A stretch of 64,000 nucleotides of DNA, taken from NCBI RefSeq assembly GCF_000967965.1, contig NZ_LACC01000029.1:33057-97056 (forward strand), given 5' to 3'. This stretch comes from Pseudomonas fluorescens (GTDB taxonomy: Bacteria > Pseudomonadota > Gammaproteobacteria > Pseudomonadales > Pseudomonadaceae). Positions within the stretch are counted from its first letter, which is position 1. Each line of letters begins with the position of its first letter. Positions 61,511 to 64,000 of this stretch are shown here, piece after piece. The position numbers and the translations under genes are program-made. The notes below the pieces were generated by a model, which was given only the letters and a program-made list of their open reading frames with translations, made no database searches and was not told the DNA's origin.

Positions 61511-63046
61511 TCATTCGGCAAGCAGCGGAAATTGCAGCCTGAATCTCGTACCCCGACCCACCTCGCTCTGACACTCGATTCGCCCGCCGTGCCGATCAAC
61601 CACGGCTTTGACCATCGACAATCCCAACCCCACGCCATCGATACCCTGGGCGGAAGAAAAGCGTCGGTATTGGCTAAACAATTCGGGTAATTCCTCAGCG
61701 GCGATGCCTTTGCCCTGATCGATGAGATCACAGATCAGCCAGCCGTCGCGTTGACTGACGCGCAAACGGATACGAGTACCTGAAACACTGTATTTGATGG
61801 CATTTTCCAGCAGATTGAACAACGCCCGGGTCAGCAGCGCCTGATCCGCAAGAACCAGACTTTCCTGGGCTTCCTCTTCCACTTGATGAACCAGTTCGAT
61901 CTGTTTCAGCTGCGCGATGGGCAGCGCCTGGTCGAACACATCCAGCACCAGCATCGCAAACAGGCTCGGCTGAAACTGATAAGCCTCGGACTCGGCCCTC
62001 GCCAGTTGTACAAAACCGTCAGTCAGTTCCAGGGCCCGGCGTACCTGTAGCTCGATTTGATCAAAGAGTTGCGCATCACCGCCCACTTGATGACGGTGGA
62101 CATCGAGCAACGCGAGGATGGCCGAGTGAGGTGCCCGCAGGTCGTGGGACAGGAACCGCAACAGGATCGCGCGCTGTTCCTCCGCCTCGCGCTCAACACT
62201 CAAATCAGTCAGGTTCCATAGCCAGCCGACCGGAATATCACCGTCTACCGGCAACAACCCGCCACGCTCCAGACGCAGGCTGCGTTCCCTTAGGTCGCGA
62301 AACTCCAGCAGCGGCAGTGTCGATAAAGACGAGCCCGGCCCACGACTCATATCCGGATAACCGAGCTGTTTAAGTCGCCCGAGCACATCATCGCCGACCA
62401 GATCCCCGCCAAACAGGTCGCGAGCCTTGCGGTTGCCGAGCAGAATCTGCCCTTGGGGATCGCTGATCAAGGTGGCCACCGGCAAGTACTCCAGACCATC
62501 GGCGATGAATCGGTGGGTATCGCGGGTCAGGCTCATGGCTTGTTCCAGCGCCATGATCTGCTTCTGCAAACGGTCGCCACCGGGATACTGGGCACGACGG
62601 CGCTCCGGAAACACTTTCGGCTCGCTGTCCAACCGCGCCAATTCCCAACCGAAATAGGTCAGCACCACACTGAGGCGCCGCCAGTTCCAGATCAGATAAC
62701 CAAACAGCATCCCCAGCACCGCAGGCGTCGGTGACCACCACCAGCGCTTGAACTCCGCAAGGCCGGCGCTGGTCAGCAACGCACAAGCCATCCCCGTGAG
62801 CGTCAACCAGAGCGCCAGGCGCGGGCGCCACAGCAACAACCCGAGCACGCACGTCACCAGAACAAGGGAAAGCCCTGCGCTCAGACCTGGGGACGCATCG
62901 CCCAGGTTGATTTGCACGCGATAAGACAGCAACGTCGTCAGCGGTAACAGCACAAGACTTATCCACAACCACTCGCGCACCAATTGCCGAAACAATCGCT
63001 GTACCTGGCTTGGCTCTCGGATTTCACGGCGGCGTTGGTCAAACAT
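61511..63046 (-). CDS. Sensor histidine kinase with reduced sensor region
   Basis: 511 residues. One N-terminal helix (about 26-41), then only about ten residues before three more helices (56-120), a PAS-like region (about 180-285), HisKA with phospho-acceptor H301 (FLSHDLRAPHS), and a HATPase domain (NLLENAIKYS, DQGKGI, GVGLGLSM). The layout resembles CHASE2-type kinases of Pseudomonas, but the CHASE2 domain that would lie between helices 1 and 2 is missing. I chose ATG 63046; a TTG six bases up is possible. Divergent from its likely response regulator. Confidence 0.85.
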   Translation of the reverse strand: MFDQRRREIREPSQVQRLFRQLVREWLWISLVLLPLTTLLSYRVQINLGDASPGLSAGLSLVLVTCVLGLLLWRPRLALWLTLTGMACALLTSAGLAEFKRWWWSPTPAVLGMLFGYLIWNWRRLSVVLTYFGWELARLDSEPKVFPERRRAQYPGGDRLQKQIMALEQAMSLTRDTHRFIADGLEYLPVATLISDPQGQILLGNRKARDLFGGDLVGDDVLGRLKQLGYPDMSRGPGSSLSTLPLLEFRDLRERSLRLERGGLLPVDGDIPVGWLWNLTDLSVEREAEEQRAILLRFLSHDLRAPHSAILALLDVHRHQVGGDAQLFDQIELQVRRALELTDGFVQLARAESEAYQFQPSLFAMLVLDVFDQALPIAQLKQIELVHQVEEEAQESLVLADQALLTRALFNLLENAIKYSVSGTRIRLRVSQRDGWLICDLIDQGKGIAAEELPELFSQYRRFSSAQGIDGVGLGLSMVKAVVDRHGGRIECQSEVGRGTRFRLQFPLLAE

Positions 63047-63216
63047 GGCCAACAGGGCAGGACGGGGTAAACGGTTTCATGATTACTACGCCTGAAGTTT
63101 CGACTCAAAGAATCATAGCGGACGCCGCGACCAACGGCGGGCCACTTGCTTTCCCTGTTTCGATTGAGCCGCTATGGTCGATAAAGAGCTGCCCAAGCGA
63201 CAAGGAATCACCCTGT

Positions 63217-63933
63217 ATGCGCGTAGCGATTCTGGACGATGAGCCCGCCGAACTGCGCCGGGTCGAGCAAACCCTGCAACAAATGGCCGAAGCCGGAGAG
63301 CAGCCGTGGTCGCTGTACAGCTTCGAACGAGGCGAAGACCTGCTGCGCCAACTGCGTAGGGAGACTTTCGATCTGCTGATACTCGACTGGCAACTGCCCG
63401 ACCTCACGGGTTTATCATTGCTGCTCTGGACCCGCGAGCACATGGAAGCGCCGCCTGCGGCAATCATGCTCACCAGTCGGGACGGCGAAAGCGATATCGT
63501 TCAGGCCCTGAATGCCGGCGCCGATGACTACGTCAGCAAACCCTTCCGCCCCAATGAACTGAAAGCCCGTGTTGGCGCGGTCCTGCGCCGACATGGCCAG
63601 CAGCGCGCGGCGGCCGAAGGGTTGAGCTTCAATGATCTGGTTTTCGACGACGCCGAACTGACCATCACCCGCGACGGCAAACCGATTGTCATGACCGAAC
63701 GCGAATACCGCCTGGCGCATTGCCTGTTCAGCAACCTCGGCCGACCGCTGTCACGGGATTACCTGTACGAACGACTGTGGCCCCATGAAAAAATGTCGTC
63801 GTCCCGGCCGCTGGACACCCACATCTATCGCCTGCGCAACAAGCTTGGCCTGACGGCGGATCGCGGTTGGCAGTTGCTGACGATTTACGGGTATGGGTAT
63901 CGGTTGGAGAGTGTGGCGCCAGCGAGCGAGTGA
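63217..63933 (+). CDS. OmpR-family response regulator
   Basis: 238 residues. Receiver domain with phospho-acceptor D57 (LLILDWQLPDL), acidic pair D7-D8 and the conserved Lys in YVSKPF; then an OmpR-type winged helix (MTEREYRLAHCLFSNLGRPLSRDYLYERLW, LDTHIYRLRNKLGL). ATG 63217 follows AAGGAATC. Divergent from the histidine kinase, so the pair forms a two-component system. The group II intron end lies eight bases past its stop. Confidence 0.92.
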   Translation: MRVAILDDEPAELRRVEQTLQQMAEAGEQPWSLYSFERGEDLLRQLRRETFDLLILDWQLPDLTGLSLLLWTREHMEAPPAAIMLTSRDGESDIVQALNAGADDYVSKPFRPNELKARVGAVLRRHGQQRAAAEGLSFNDLVFDDAELTITRDGKPIVMTEREYRLAHCLFSNLGRPLSRDYLYERLWPHEKMSSSRPLDTHIYRLRNKLGLTADRGWQLLTIYGYGYRLESVAPASE

Positions 63934-63941
63934 AACGCAGG

Positions 63942-64000
63942 ATCGAGTAGGAGGCGGGGTTGACCCCGCCGTCCTCTCACACCACCGTACGTACGGTTCC
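63942..64000 (-). mobile_element. Group II intron, 3' end (domains V-VI), partial
   Basis: Read on the minus strand, the segment shows the typical 3' end of a bacterial group II intron: end of domain V (CGTACGTACGGTGG), linker GTGTGAGAGGAC, and domain VI as a GGCGGGG...CCCCGCC hairpin with a likely bulged A, ending CCTACTCGAT at about 63942. The rest, including any reverse transcriptase, lies beyond the window. Inserted eight bases after the response regulator stop. Confidence 0.8.

Overview
This window is chromosomal DNA from a Pseudomonas of the P. fluorescens group. The evidence is the high-GC coding, the protein sequences and a gene order that I recognise from Pseudomonas chromosomes close to oriC (glyQS, tag, trkA, rsmB-fmt-def, dprA, tsaC, hemF, aroE; cox genes; znu/zur; metNIQ). 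There are no rRNA or tRNA genes, no CRISPR array and no prophage. Nearly all the window is dense housekeeping and transport genes separated by short gaps, many of which carry REP hairpins or REPINs.

Layout from left to right. 1-7.9 kb: the 3' end of a DUF2782 gene and homoserine kinase thrB; znuA divergent from zur-znuCB with a Zur-like site between them; a lipoprotein; and the methionine importer metNIQ, ending in a strong terminator. 7.9-16.6 kb: a complete aa3 cytochrome c oxidase locus on the minus strand (ctaC-ctaD-cox11-ctaE, then SURF1, a membrane protein, ctaA, ctaB and Sco), with one small membrane-protein gene on the plus strand inside it. 17-20 kb: a conserved hypothetical gene and a SulP transporter paired with a beta-carbonic anhydrase. 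20.3-23.6 kb: a radical SAM gene behind a perfect LexA box, two AT-richer unknown genes that look like distant paralogues of each other, an exported dual-specificity phosphatase and a zinc-ribbon protein. 23.6-31.6 kb: prlC, a gamma-carbonic anhydrase, a HAD phosphatase, a four-gene MCE (Mla-like) lipid transport operon and a DUF5924 membrane protein. 31.8-39.2 kb: an M16 peptidase, a Na/Pi cotransporter, TerC, a citrate carrier and three small enzymes. 39.2-42.7 kb: a choline-sulfate module (LysR regulator, choline-sulfatase, choline-binding protein). 42.9-61.3 kb: the oriC-proximal core (SulP, aroE, hemF, qor, tsaC, dprA, tsaP-like, def, fmt, rsmB, trkA, TPR, PilZ, htrB-like, tag, glyQ, glyS, gmhB, lptA-like). 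61.5-64 kb: a divergent two-component system, then the 3' end of a group II intron cut by the window edge.

Points that stand out: (i) the TsaP homologue appears to have lost its N-terminal LysM domain in frame; (ii) the histidine kinase keeps its membrane helices but has almost no extracytoplasmic sensor; (iii) the unknown low-GC gene pair lies beside the SOS box; (iv) a group II intron lies directly downstream of the response regulator, where gyrB would be expected; (v) four REPINs are almost the same length (about 133 bp); (vi) a choline-binding protein has no permease or ATPase beside it. I see no clear new defence or mobile system. The best candidates for undescribed biology are the low-GC pair and the two domain-loss proteins.
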